The notes beneath the pieces are model-generated. The model saw only the letters and a list, made by a program, of their open reading frames with translations, ran no database searches and had not been told where the DNA came from. Source: JBEBXQ01 sp040391535 (GTDB lineage: Bacteria > Bacteroidota > Bacteroidia > Cytophagales > Spirosomataceae). Taken from it: 8,338 nt of DNA. Below are positions 1 to 7,113 of the stretch, one piece after another. The first letter of the stretch is position 1. Every line of letters starts with the position of its first letter. The translations under genes and the position numbers were made by a program. The stretch is from the NCBI GenBank assembly GCA_040391535.1, contig JBEBXQ010000167.1, forward strand, positions 1-8,338, given 5' to 3'.

Positions 1-162
1 TGACTATCCATACGATTAAAGCATCAGGCTTCTTATCCCCGCCAGTTTCTGCGGATACGGTATACGCTATTATCAAATTGCATAATTCAATAATTTTATA
101 TAAAAACGAAGTAGGAAAGGCAGTAAAGTGCTCTTTCTGATTGAGACATTGACCTTAATTAC

Positions 163-726
163 TTGGAATCCGAATTACAACATAACCCAGAACCTGCTGA
201 CTACCTCGTAATAACTCATAAAAAGGAATTTGAGGAAATTTACAGGTTACACTGGCAGCGGCTTTATGATTTTGCCCTTATTAAAACGCAGGACAAAGAT
301 GTGGCTGAGGAGATTGTACAGGATCTGTTCGTCACAATCTGGGAAAAACGAAAAGAGCTACGCATTATCAATCTGCAAAGCTATCTGTTCACTTCAGTCC
401 GTAACAGGATTATCAACCATTACAACCAGAAAATCTTCGCGGACCTCGACACCGCTACGGATACGGTCGCGCCGGACTACCCGTTATTTCTCGATGAACT
501 GGAATCCGCACTGAGTGAAGCATTAGGTCAACTTCCCCCGAAAACACACAATATCTTTATGATGAACCGGTTTGAAGGAAAATCAGCCCGGGAAATTGCT
601 CAGAAATTAAATATTCCCCAGCGTACCGTGGAATATCACATCACCCAGGCACTCCGTCAGTTAAAAATACTGCTCAAAAACAGCATCGCCATAGTGCCGG
701 CATTTATTTTCTGTATAATATTTTAA
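163..726 (+). CDS. ECF-type RNA polymerase sigma-70 factor (Bacteroidota FecI-like family)
   Basis: This is an extracytoplasmic-function sigma factor that would direct RNA polymerase to the neighbouring transporter operon when released by its anti-sigma partner. The 187-residue length is typical. Region 2 spans about residues 22-90 (EFEEIYRLHWQRLYDFA, then AEEIVQDLFVTIWEKR and SYLFTSVRNRIINHY). Region 4 spans about 112-172 and contains the helix-turn-helix (LPPKTHNIFMMNRFEGKS, then AREIAQKLNIPQRTVEYHI). Regions 1 and 3 are absent, as expected for ECF factors. The only in-frame start that keeps region 2 whole is TTG at 163: a stop lies at 142-144 and the next ATG is beyond residue 130. No Shine-Dalgarno is seen, which is normal here. 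Residues 174-187 form an uncharged hydrophobic tail (IAIVPAFIFCIIF), odd for a cytosolic protein but known in Bacteroidota sigma factors. The anti-sigma gene follows after 112 bases. The family call is secure; the target promoter is inferred from position. Confidence 0.93.
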   Translation: MESELQHNPEPADYLVITHKKEFEEIYRLHWQRLYDFALIKTQDKDVAEEIVQDLFVTIWEKRKELRIINLQSYLFTSVRNRIINHYNQKIFADLDTATDTVAPDYPLFLDELESALSEALGQLPPKTHNIFMMNRFEGKSAREIAQKLNIPQRTVEYHITQALRQLKILLKNSIAIVPAFIFCIIF

Positions 727-838
727 AGAATAAATCTGCAAATTCAGAGTTTTAACATAAACTTTCCGTGATTATTTTATCTCATTTGCGGTAATACTCC
801 ATTTCTATGTCTTTATATAAAGGGGTTGTTAATCAAAT

Positions 839-1876
839 ATGAGCAAGGAAAATTTCTACACATTACTAAGCCGTTACCGCAGTGGCAACTGTACAGATCA
901 GGAAAAAAGACTGGTGGAACAATGGTTTGCCACCCAGGGTGAGGAAATTCCTGTGCGCAGTGATCAGGAAAACAACACCATCGAGGAGCGTATCTGGAGC
1001 GCCATACAGGATCAGACAGAGCCAGAAAAGCCTGTAATACATTTATGGAGATGGGTGGCCGCCGCTGTGGCCTTCATCGCGCTGGTATGGGGCGGCTACA
1101 AATTCAGCTCATCCGAAAACGGACTTGCTGATGGTATGATGGCTGTGCACTCCGCACGTGAAAGTCTGGCAACAGAAAGCAATACATCGGATAGTATGAA
1201 AATTTTCCGTCTTCCTGATGGCTCTGAAATCCAGCTTTCACCCAATAGCAGTATCTCCTATCCATTACAGTTTGAGGGTAACACCCGTGAAGTATTTTTA
1301 AAAGGGAAAGCTTTCTTCAATGTGACAAGAGATACAGAAAGGCCCTTTTTTGTACATAGCGGAGAAGTGATTACAAAGGTGCTCGGTACCAGCTTTTGGG
1401 TAGCAGGAAGTGACAATAATGAAGCTATTGAAGTGTCGGTAGTAACAGGCAAAGTATCGGTTTCTCAAAACACAGGAGGCAATAAACCAGAAACCGGCAT
1501 TGTAAAAGGGGGCGTTATATTAACTGCTAATCAACGTGTTAAGTATACTCCCCTGACTCATTCTTTTGAAACAGGACTGGTGACAAACCCGATACCGCTC
1601 ACCAGTAAAAAAGAAATGCCTGAAGCAGAATCGTTTGCTTTTGAAGACGTACCGATTACTGCAGTAATCGGTAAACTTGAAAAGACCTACGGAATTGAAA
1701 TCATTCTGGAAAACGAAGCGCTGACCGGATGTCTGTTTAAAGGAGATATTACACATCAGCCTCTGTTTACGAAGCTGGATTTACTTTGTTCTTCCATTAA
1801 TGCCGGTTACGAAGTCCGTGGAACCAGAATACTGATAAGCGGGAAAGGCTGTTCAACTGATAACTTAAATCCTTAA
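839..1876 (+). CDS. FecR-family anti-sigma factor with DUF4974-type C-terminal domain
   Basis: This inner-membrane anti-sigma factor should hold the upstream sigma factor inactive and receive the signal from the SusC-type receptor encoded next. Residues 1-65 form a cytoplasmic helical anti-sigma region (FYTLLSRYRSGNCTDQEKRL, then VEQWF). A single transmembrane helix follows at about 70-88 (WRWVAAAVAFIALVWGGY). The periplasmic FecR domain covers about 120-208 (RLPDGSEIQLSPNSSISYP, then REVFLKGKAFFNV, then KVLGTSFWV and VSVVTGKVSV). The last domain, about 264-335, matches the Bacteroidota FecR C-terminal type (SFAFEDVPITAVIGKLEKTY, then LDLLCSSINAGYEV and ILISGKGC). The 345-residue length is normal for the family. 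Cysteines at 298, 317 and 338 lie in the periplasmic part and could pair, which is inference. The ATG at 839 gives a full N-terminal domain; a purine run AAAGGGG sits about 13 bases upstream, too far to be a convincing ribosome binding site. Confidence 0.94.
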   Translation: MSKENFYTLLSRYRSGNCTDQEKRLVEQWFATQGEEIPVRSDQENNTIEERIWSAIQDQTEPEKPVIHLWRWVAAAVAFIALVWGGYKFSSSENGLADGMMAVHSARESLATESNTSDSMKIFRLPDGSEIQLSPNSSISYPLQFEGNTREVFLKGKAFFNVTRDTERPFFVHSGEVITKVLGTSFWVAGSDNNEAIEVSVVTGKVSVSQNTGGNKPETGIVKGGVILTANQRVKYTPLTHSFETGLVTNPIPLTSKKEMPEAESFAFEDVPITAVIGKLEKTYGIEIILENEALTGCLFKGDITHQPLFTKLDLLCSSINAGYEVRGTRILISGKGCSTDNLNP

Positions 1877-1899
1877 CTTCTATGAAATAACATGCTCAT

Positions 1900-1937
1900 A
1901 AAAAAGAGCCGAACGTGTTACCAGCACCTTCGACTCT
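1900..1937 (-). terminator. Rho-independent terminator reading on the minus strand, in the anti-sigma/susC intergenic region
   Basis: Arms AGAGCCGAA (1905-1913) and TTCGACTCT (1929-1937) pair at eight of nine positions, with one C-A mismatch. An inner stem GTGT/GCAC (1915-1918 with 1924-1927, one wobble pair) closes a five-base loop. On the plus strand the stem is followed by CCATAAC, with no T-tract. On the minus strand it is followed at once by a run of T (the A-run at 1900-1905), which is the classic intrinsic terminator layout. No minus-strand protein gene exists here, so the transcript it would end is probably an antisense RNA. In the plus-strand mRNA the same sequence could also fold as a leader or 3' UTR hairpin. 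Confidence 0.6.
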
Positions 1938-1969
1938 CCATAACTCCCCCCTGTTGCGTCTAACAAATC

Positions 1970-1987
1970 TTCATTAAAACTAATGAA
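1970..1987. repeat. AT-rich inverted repeat in the susC leader
   Basis: TTCATTA (1970-1976) and TAATGAA (1981-1987) are perfect reverse complements around the four-base loop AAAC, giving a 7-bp hairpin in either strand's RNA. It is followed directly by TCCGGA and a G-rich run (GGAGGGG, 1991-1997). The purine run looks like a Shine-Dalgarno sequence but lies about 45 bases before the susC ATG, and the susC frame is closed by TAA at 2021-2023, so it cannot serve an extended susC start. The repeat could be an operator half-site pair, an RNA stem, or chance in AT-rich DNA. Confidence 0.4.
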
Positions 1988-2033
1988 TCCGGAGGGGTTT
2001 TGCTCAACTTTTTCAAGCATTAAACAAAACGTT

Positions 2034-2041
2034 CAAATCTA
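2034..2041 (-). promoter_or_regulatory. Possible minus-strand -7 element (TAnnTTTG) abutting the susC start codon
   Basis: The plus strand reads CAAATCTA, so the minus strand reads TAGATTTG, matching all six fixed positions of the Bacteroidota housekeeping -7 consensus TAnnTTTG. The expected -33 TTG is not clear: upstream on the minus strand there is only an ATG about 21 bases away, and a TTTG about 36 bases away, which is too far. A chance match within the roughly 160 bases of this intergenic region is not negligible. Support comes mainly from its pairing with the minus-strand terminator at 1900-1937. Confidence 0.35.
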
Positions 2042-5000
2042 ATGAAAAAACGAATACATTTTCATCCTCTCATCCAGCAAATTATGAGGATTACCGTTTT
2101 GCAATCAATTTTATTATGTATTGCCATGTCACTGGGTTATGCAGGTGACGGCCATACTCAGGATTTACTGGATCGTTCTGTTACGATCCGTATGAAAAAT
2201 GCTGAAATCCGTAATGTTCTGACACAAATTGAACAACAGGCTAAAGTTCAGTTTATATACAGTTCCAATACCATTGGCGCCAGTCGCAAAATCAATGTGG
2301 TTGCCGATAACCGGAAACTGTCGGAAGTACTTGAAATGGCGCTGAAACCGCAACAAATTTCTTACCGTATCGTGGGCGGACAAATCATGCTTCAGAAAGA
2401 ACCGGAAACACCGCTTCAGGGTCGTCCGGAGAAAGAAGAATCCATAGTTGCCGACAAGGTAATTTCAGGAAAAATCACAGACTCAAAAGGAGGCGGACTG
2501 CCCGGAGTTACGGTGGTACTGAAAGGATCCCAGCAGGGTACCATCTCCGATTCTGAAGGCTCCTTTTCCATTAACGTACCCGATGAGAATGCCGTGCTGA
2601 TCTTTTCGTTCGTCGGTTATATGAGCCAGGAGGTAACTGTAGGTAACAAAACCGGTATTGATGTTATTCTTCGGGAAGATGAGAAATCGCTCGATGAACT
2701 GATCGTGGTAGGATATGGAAAGCAATCTACCCGTCAGCTTTCCAGTTCAGTTTCAACCGTCAGCGGAAAAGATTTTGCGGATCTGCCCGTTACACAGTTC
2801 ACACAGAAATTACAGGGAAAACTTGCCGGTGTACAGATTTCACAGGCAACCGGTACACCTGGAGCAGGTATGACCGTCAGGGTCAGAGGTGCCGCTTCGA
2901 TGAACGCTGGCGCGGACCCGTTGTATGTGGTCGACGGCAATCCGATCGTGGGTGGCATCAGTAACATTAACCCTAATGAAATAGAAACCATCAGCGTATT
3001 GAAAGATGCCTCAGCTACTGCATTATATGGTTCACGGGCAGCCAATGGTGTGGTTCTTATTGAAACCAGGAAAGCTGCTCCGGGTACTACACGCATTGAT
3101 TACAGCAGTTATTTCGGGCTTCAGCAGGTACCACAACGCGGTCGTCCGGATATGATGACGGCAAGAGAGTTCGCTACCTGGCGGAAAGAGCTGGCCGAAG
3201 AAAGGGGTCTGGAAGTAGATCCTGTGTTTCAGAATCCTGAGCAGTATGGTGACGGCACCAACTGGTTTGACGCCATTACGCGCGTTGCACCGATGACGGA
3301 TCACAGCCTGTCATTAGGTACAGGAACCGAGAAATTCAGCACCAACGTAACCGCAGGTTTTCTGAGTCAGGATGGCGTTGTTGTAGGATCAGGTTATAAA
3401 AGATATTCATTACGTGTCAATACCAATTTCAGACCGCATGAAAAAGTAACCATCGGTCTGAATGTAGCCCCTACCTATGCAACCAATACCAATACCGGCG
3501 TGGATAATGTGGGCGGACCTTTCAATGAAGCGCTGCAAACATCTCCTCTGGCACCTTTGAAGAATCCTGACGGAACGCTTACACTAACGGCATTTTCACC
3601 GGGAATGTTTCCAACTCCCAACTATGCAAGAACGCTTACCGACAGAGTCGTGGACAACAAGGATACCCGCATTCTGTCCAATTTATTCGCAGAATACCAA
3701 CCTTTACCGGGCCTGTATCTGAAAACATCCGGTAATATTGACATGGGAAGCTACCGTGGCTTCAACTTTAACGGTACCACCACGGGTTCACGTGGAGTAG
3801 GACTTTATCAGACACCATTCTCTACCCTTTCCCAGAGTTCGTACATGTCGTGGGTAAATGAAAATACCCTGAATTATCAAAAGGAAATCGGAGACCATAG
3901 TTTTGACGGCCTTATCGGATTTACAGCACAACGGTTCAGGGATGACGCAAGCACCATCAACGGAAGCAATTATCCGGATGATAAAGTACAGACCATCAGT
4001 GCGGCAGGTACCATCACAGCCTCAAGCAGTATTCAGGAGTGGAGCCTGCTTTCCTACCTGGCCAGACTGAACTATAACTACAAAGGTAAATATCTGGTTT
4101 CTGCATCCATCCGGCGCGACGGTTCCTCCCGTTTTGGTGCCGACAACCGATGGGGAAGCTTCCCTTCTGTATCGTTAGGCTGGATTTTATCTGAGGAGAA
4201 TTTCCTGACAGATGTTCAGGCTATTTCATTCCTGAAATTAAGAGCAAGCTACGGGGTTACCGGGAATTTCAATATCGGGAATTACACGCATATTCCTACC
4301 ATATCCGCGGCCAATTATGTATTCGGCGGCAGTATTGCAGGGGGAAGAAGAGTGGATAATCTGGCCGATCAGGCCATTGGCTGGGAGTCCAATGAGCAGT
4401 TCAACATTGGTCTTGACCTGAACCTGCTCAACGACAGGATCAGCTTAACCTATAACTATTACCGCAAAAACACCAGCGACCTGCTGTTTAAAGTAGGGGT
4501 TCCGCGTGCATCAGGTTTCCCGGATATACAGACTAATATCGGCGGACTGAAATTCTGGGGACATGAAATCTCGGTAAGTACCTCCAACATCCGAAACAAG
4601 GAATTGCAATGGAATACGGATTTCAATATTTCCTTTGACCGCAACGAGGTCGTATCCCTCGGTAATAAAACGTCGCGTCTCATCAGCGGGCCGGGCAGCG
4701 GTGTGATCGGTGGTTCCAATATTACCATCGTAGGACAGCCGATCGGTATGCTTTACGGCATGGATCATCTGGGTGTGTACAAAGATCAGGCAGATTTCGA
4801 TAATTCACCGAAACACACTACTTCACAGGTCGGAACCGTAAAATTCAGAGATGTGAACAATGACGGCATCATCACTGTCGATGATGCTACGATGATCGGA
4901 AATCCGCATCCAAAGTTCATTTTTGGTATGACCAATACACTGCAGTATAAAGGATTTGACTTTTCAGCAACGCTTTCAGGAACTTACGGCAATGATATCC

Positions 5001-5410
5001 TTCGCGGATCAGAACAGACATTAACCAATCTTGATGGTGTTTTCAATGTCCTGTCTGACGTAAAAGACCGCTGGAGATCCCCTGAAAACCCCGGAAAAGG
5101 AAGATACGGAAGTCTTGCCGCCGGAACCACCGGTCTGGAGCGCGACTGGTGGGGAAGCCAGATGCTGTATAAAGCAAGCCATATTTCCATCAACAATGTC
5201 ACCCTGGGTTATGGAGTTCCTTTAAACAGCAACAGTGCACTGAAAAGACTCCGTGTTTATGCAAGCATTCAGCAACTCCATATCTTCACCAGATACCCCG
5301 GTGCTAACCCGCAGGTTTCTGTAAGTACTTCCTCTACCGGGTTAGGTATCGACGGCGGGTCCTATCCCATACCCAGAACCTATACGTTCGGAGTAAATGT
5401 TGGATTTTAA
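2042..5410 (+). CDS. SusC/RagA-type TonB-dependent outer membrane transporter with N-terminal STN signalling domain
   Basis: This is an outer-membrane, TonB-driven importer of oligomeric nutrients that also acts as the signal receptor for the sigma/anti-sigma pair upstream. The export signal covers about residues 1-35 (basic start, then VLQSILLCIAMSLGYA). An STN (Secretin/TonB N-terminal) domain spans about 45-118 and would reach the anti-sigma protein. A carboxypeptidase-regulatory-like beta-sandwich follows at about 138-212 (ISGKITDSKGGGLPGVTVVL, then GTISDSEGSFSI, then FSFVGYMSQEV). The TonB box lies at about 217-228 (LDELIVVGYGKQ) and the plug at about 232-345 (LQGKLAGVQI, then VRVRGAASMNAG, DPLYVVDG, and VLKDASATALYGSRAANGVV). 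The remainder is beta-barrel, ending in the terminal aromatic motif FGVNVGF. A calcium-loop-like segment DVNNDGIITVDD starts at residue 937, as in many SusC proteins. At 1122 residues it is full length and unbroken. TAA at 2021-2023 blocks any upstream extension. susD follows after 33 bases, in one operon. Confidence 0.96.
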   Translation: MKKRIHFHPLIQQIMRITVLQSILLCIAMSLGYAGDGHTQDLLDRSVTIRMKNAEIRNVLTQIEQQAKVQFIYSSNTIGASRKINVVADNRKLSEVLEMALKPQQISYRIVGGQIMLQKEPETPLQGRPEKEESIVADKVISGKITDSKGGGLPGVTVVLKGSQQGTISDSEGSFSINVPDENAVLIFSFVGYMSQEVTVGNKTGIDVILREDEKSLDELIVVGYGKQSTRQLSSSVSTVSGKDFADLPVTQFTQKLQGKLAGVQISQATGTPGAGMTVRVRGAASMNAGADPLYVVDGNPIVGGISNINPNEIETISVLKDASATALYGSRAANGVVLIETRKAAPGTTRIDYSSYFGLQQVPQRGRPDMMTAREFATWRKELAEERGLEVDPVFQNPEQYGDGTNWFDAITRVAPMTDHSLSLGTGTEKFSTNVTAGFLSQDGVVVGSGYKRYSLRVNTNFRPHEKVTIGLNVAPTYATNTNTGVDNVGGPFNEALQTSPLAPLKNPDGTLTLTAFSPGMFPTPNYARTLTDRVVDNKDTRILSNLFAEYQPLPGLYLKTSGNIDMGSYRGFNFNGTTTGSRGVGLYQTPFSTLSQSSYMSWVNENTLNYQKEIGDHSFDGLIGFTAQRFRDDASTINGSNYPDDKVQTISAAGTITASSSIQEWSLLSYLARLNYNYKGKYLVSASIRRDGSSRFGADNRWGSFPSVSLGWILSEENFLTDVQAISFLKLRASYGVTGNFNIGNYTHIPTISAANYVFGGSIAGGRRVDNLADQAIGWESNEQFNIGLDLNLLNDRISLTYNYYRKNTSDLLFKVGVPRASGFPDIQTNIGGLKFWGHEISVSTSNIRNKELQWNTDFNISFDRNEVVSLGNKTSRLISGPGSGVIGGSNITIVGQPIGMLYGMDHLGVYKDQADFDNSPKHTTSQVGTVKFRDVNNDGIITVDDATMIGNPHPKFIFGMTNTLQYKGFDFSATLSGTYGNDILRGSEQTLTNLDGVFNVLSDVKDRWRSPENPGKGRYGSLAAGTTGLERDWWGSQMLYKASHISINNVTLGYGVPLNSNSALKRLRVYASIQQLHIFTRYPGANPQVSVSTSSTGLGIDGGSYPIPRTYTFGVNVGF

Positions 5411-5443
5411 ATATTTAGGCTAAATTTTAACTGACATAAGGTG

Positions 5444-6934
5444 ATGAAATTTAAGATCATACCCATACTGATTATATCCCTGGCATTTGGATCATGCAGC
5501 GATTTTCTGGATGTTTCTCCACAAAACGCAGTAGTGCCATCTAATTTTTTCCAGTCTGAAGCCGATTTTGCTCAGGCAGTAAACGGAACATACGCTCCGC
5601 TGCAAAGTTTATACAACAACCAGACCAGCTGGGTGATGGGGGAAATGCGCTCAGATAATACGCACTTTTTTTACAACAATGACTTCCGTTCACCCATGCC
5701 GGAAGAGATCGACGAGTTTGTAAACGGAGCAGAAAATACGGTTTCGGCCGACCGGTATTATATCAATTATGACATGATAGCCCGGGCAAACAAGATACTT
5801 TCCGTTATTGATGACGCCGGTCTGGAAAAAGGGGTAAGTGATAATTTTAAAGGCCAGGCTCTGTTTCTACGTGCTTTGGGATACTTTGACCTGGTCCGCT
5901 ATTACGGGGGTGTTCCGCTTCCTTTGACACCGGCCACAGATCTGGCTTCCGCTACTTTGCCGAGGTCTCCAAGTGAAGAGGTGTATGATCAGATCATCTC
6001 GGATGCAACAGAGGCTACAGGTTTACTCCCTGATAAAGCTCATCAGGAAGCCGGCAGAGCTACTTCAGGAGCGGCCTGGATGCTGTTGGGAGACGTTTAC
6101 CTTAATCTGAAAAACTGGAATGAAGCTGAAAAAGCCCTGACAAAAGTAACCGGTTATACACTGGTGAGCGATTATGCAGCCGTTTTCAATCCGTCTAACA
6201 AAAACAATTCAGAATCTGTTTTTGAAGTTCAATACCTTGAAGGAACATCGCTGGGGCTTGCCAGCTCATTTCCGTATGCCTTCGTTCCTTTGTCACCCGA
6301 CTATGCAAAATATACCCTCGGGCCCGTGGGGTCTCAGTCTGCTTCCGGTTCCGGATGGAATATCCCTACTGATGACCTGCTGGCAGCTTACGAAGACCCT
6401 GTAAAGGACAAGCGTTTAAACGCTTCGATTGGGTTCATAACCGGGCCGTCGGGCGTATCAGACACCAGCTATGTCAATTTGCCTTATATCAAAAAATACC
6501 AGTATCCTCATACCGTATTTAACCAATCCAATGTCAACTTCCCGGTTTATCGCTATTCGGAGACCTTACTCATGCTGGCTGAAGCGGCCAATGAGCAGGG
6601 GAATGTCACAGCAGCTCAGAACTACCTGAACCAGGTCCGTGCAAGAGCCGGACTGGCTAATTCAACGGCGCAGGATCAGGTTTCCATGCGGGCCGCCATT
6701 CTGAATGAGCGCAGGGTCGAGCTGGCTTTCGAAAACAAACGCTGGCTGGACCTGGTCAGAACAGGCAATGCGATCAGCGTCATGAATGCCTATGGAGCAA
6801 AATTAAAGGCAGATCCCGCGTATTTTTATCTGACGCCCGCATCTTATTCCTTAACCGAAAAGCATCTTTTGTTTCCGATACCATTCCTGGAAATCCAGGT
6901 TAATCCGGATCTGAAACAGAATACCGGTTATTAA
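5444..6934 (+). CDS. SusD/RagB-type surface glycan- or nutrient-binding lipoprotein
   Basis: This surface lipoprotein would cap the SusC barrel, bind the substrate and hand it to the transporter. The signal peptide is of type II, with the lipidated Cys at residue 18 in LAFGSCSDFLDVSP; the SDFLD start is typical of SusD. Family motifs, in order: MGEMRSDNTHFF (about 65-76), the helical TPR-like core with KGQALFLRALGYFDLVRYYG (136-155) followed by GVPLPL, then AAWMLLGDVYLNLKNWNEAE (about 210-229), RYSETLLMLAEAANEQG (370-386), NERRVELAFENKRWLDLVR (421-439) and the C-terminal FPIPFLEIQVNPDLKQNTGY. The 496-residue length is normal. GTG at 5441 and ATG at 5444 are adjacent in frame; ATG is preferred, with AAGG just upstream. 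The gene follows susC by 33 bases with no terminator between, so the two are co-transcribed. Substrate cannot be read from the sequence. Confidence 0.95.
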   Translation: MKFKIIPILIISLAFGSCSDFLDVSPQNAVVPSNFFQSEADFAQAVNGTYAPLQSLYNNQTSWVMGEMRSDNTHFFYNNDFRSPMPEEIDEFVNGAENTVSADRYYINYDMIARANKILSVIDDAGLEKGVSDNFKGQALFLRALGYFDLVRYYGGVPLPLTPATDLASATLPRSPSEEVYDQIISDATEATGLLPDKAHQEAGRATSGAAWMLLGDVYLNLKNWNEAEKALTKVTGYTLVSDYAAVFNPSNKNNSESVFEVQYLEGTSLGLASSFPYAFVPLSPDYAKYTLGPVGSQSASGSGWNIPTDDLLAAYEDPVKDKRLNASIGFITGPSGVSDTSYVNLPYIKKYQYPHTVFNQSNVNFPVYRYSETLLMLAEAANEQGNVTAAQNYLNQVRARAGLANSTAQDQVSMRAAILNERRVELAFENKRWLDLVRTGNAISVMNAYGAKLKADPAYFYLTPASYSLTEKHLLFPIPFLEIQVNPDLKQNTGY

Positions 6935-6980
6935 TTCAGCATAAACAAGTACCGGCTATCCCTGAACCCTGAAATAAGTA

Positions 6981-7022
6981 TCTGATATTTGCTTTCATTC
7001 AATTATTCAGATATTTTGCTTT
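6981..7022. repeat. Imperfect direct repeat downstream of susD
   Basis: TCTGATATTTGCTTT (6981-6995) recurs as TCAGATATTTTGCTTT (7007-7022), with one substitution and one extra T, the starts 26 bases apart. The same stretch contains a 6-bp inverted repeat, ATCTGA (6980-6985) against TCAGAT (7007-7012). It lies in the 3' flank of susD just before the terminator. It could be a small duplication or a regulator site for the downstream gene; nothing in the sequence decides. Confidence 0.45.
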
Positions 7023-7024
7023 GA

Positions 7025-7063
7025 AAAGATCCCTGGACTGATTCCGGACCAGGGATCTTTCCT
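7025..7063 (+). terminator. Intrinsic terminator after susC-susD (probably works both ways)
   Basis: AAAGATCCCTGG (7025-7036) and CCAGGGATCTTT (7049-7060) form a perfect 12-bp stem around a 12-base loop, inside which CTG/CGG can add a small inner stem. The stem ends in TTT followed by CCT on the plus strand and in a run of T on the minus strand, so the T-tracts are short in both directions. It sits 90 bases after the susD stop and 51 bases before the propeller gene, which marks the likely end of the susCD transcript. Read-through into the next gene remains possible. Confidence 0.75.
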
Positions 7064-7113
7064 GAAAAACAATAAAACCAACCTGAGGTAATTCAGTATA
7101 AAAGAAAACCATC

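Larger units (their letters stand above)
1900..2027 (-). ncRNA. Candidate cis-antisense small RNA to the susC 5' leader
   Basis: A minus-strand transcript is inferred from two opposed signals: a perfect TAGATTTG -7 element at 2041-2034 and an intrinsic terminator at 1937-1900, both on the minus strand with no protein gene between them. The RNA would start near 2027 and end near 1900, about 130 nt, and would be fully complementary to most of the susC leader. Bacteroides polysaccharide utilisation loci are known to carry antisense sRNAs opposite the region between the anti-sigma gene and susC, where they repress the transporter operon. The same position and polarity are seen here. No clear -33 TTG sits at the usual distance, and the exact ends are guesses, so this is a prediction only. 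Confidence 0.35.

Noticed and set aside
1..150. Possible end or start of a flanking gene: one plus-strand frame is open from the window edge to about 140, and one minus-strand frame is open for about 50 codons to the edge.
   Set aside because: Both frames are open over the same AT-rich stretch, neither gives a recognisable protein, and the minus-strand frame has no good start. The region is better read as upstream intergenic DNA.
230..514. Plus-strand frame of 94 codons in another phase inside the sigma factor.
   Set aside because: Its product is rich in Arg/Ser/Thr with no domain, while the overlapping frame encodes clear sigma regions 2 and 4.
785..813. Possible housekeeping promoter before the anti-sigma gene (TTTG at 785-788, then TATGTCTT at 806-813).
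   Set aside because: The -7 part matches only four of six fixed positions, so it is not better than chance in AT-rich DNA. The gene may simply be co-transcribed with the sigma factor.
1941..1962. ECF-like promoter for susC on the plus strand (ATAACTC followed by GCGTCTA).
   Set aside because: The AAC and CGTC elements are only 12 bases apart, shorter than the usual ECF spacing, and the motif of this sigma factor is unknown.
1991..1997. GGAGGGG as a ribosome binding site for susC.
   Set aside because: It is about 45 bases from the ATG and an in-frame stop at 2021-2023 excludes a longer susC product. No short leader gene begins at a suitable distance.
2734..3304. Overlapping minus-strand frames of 90 and 120 codons inside susC.
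   Set aside because: They are antisense to the strongly conserved plug region of the transporter and have no recognisable protein content.
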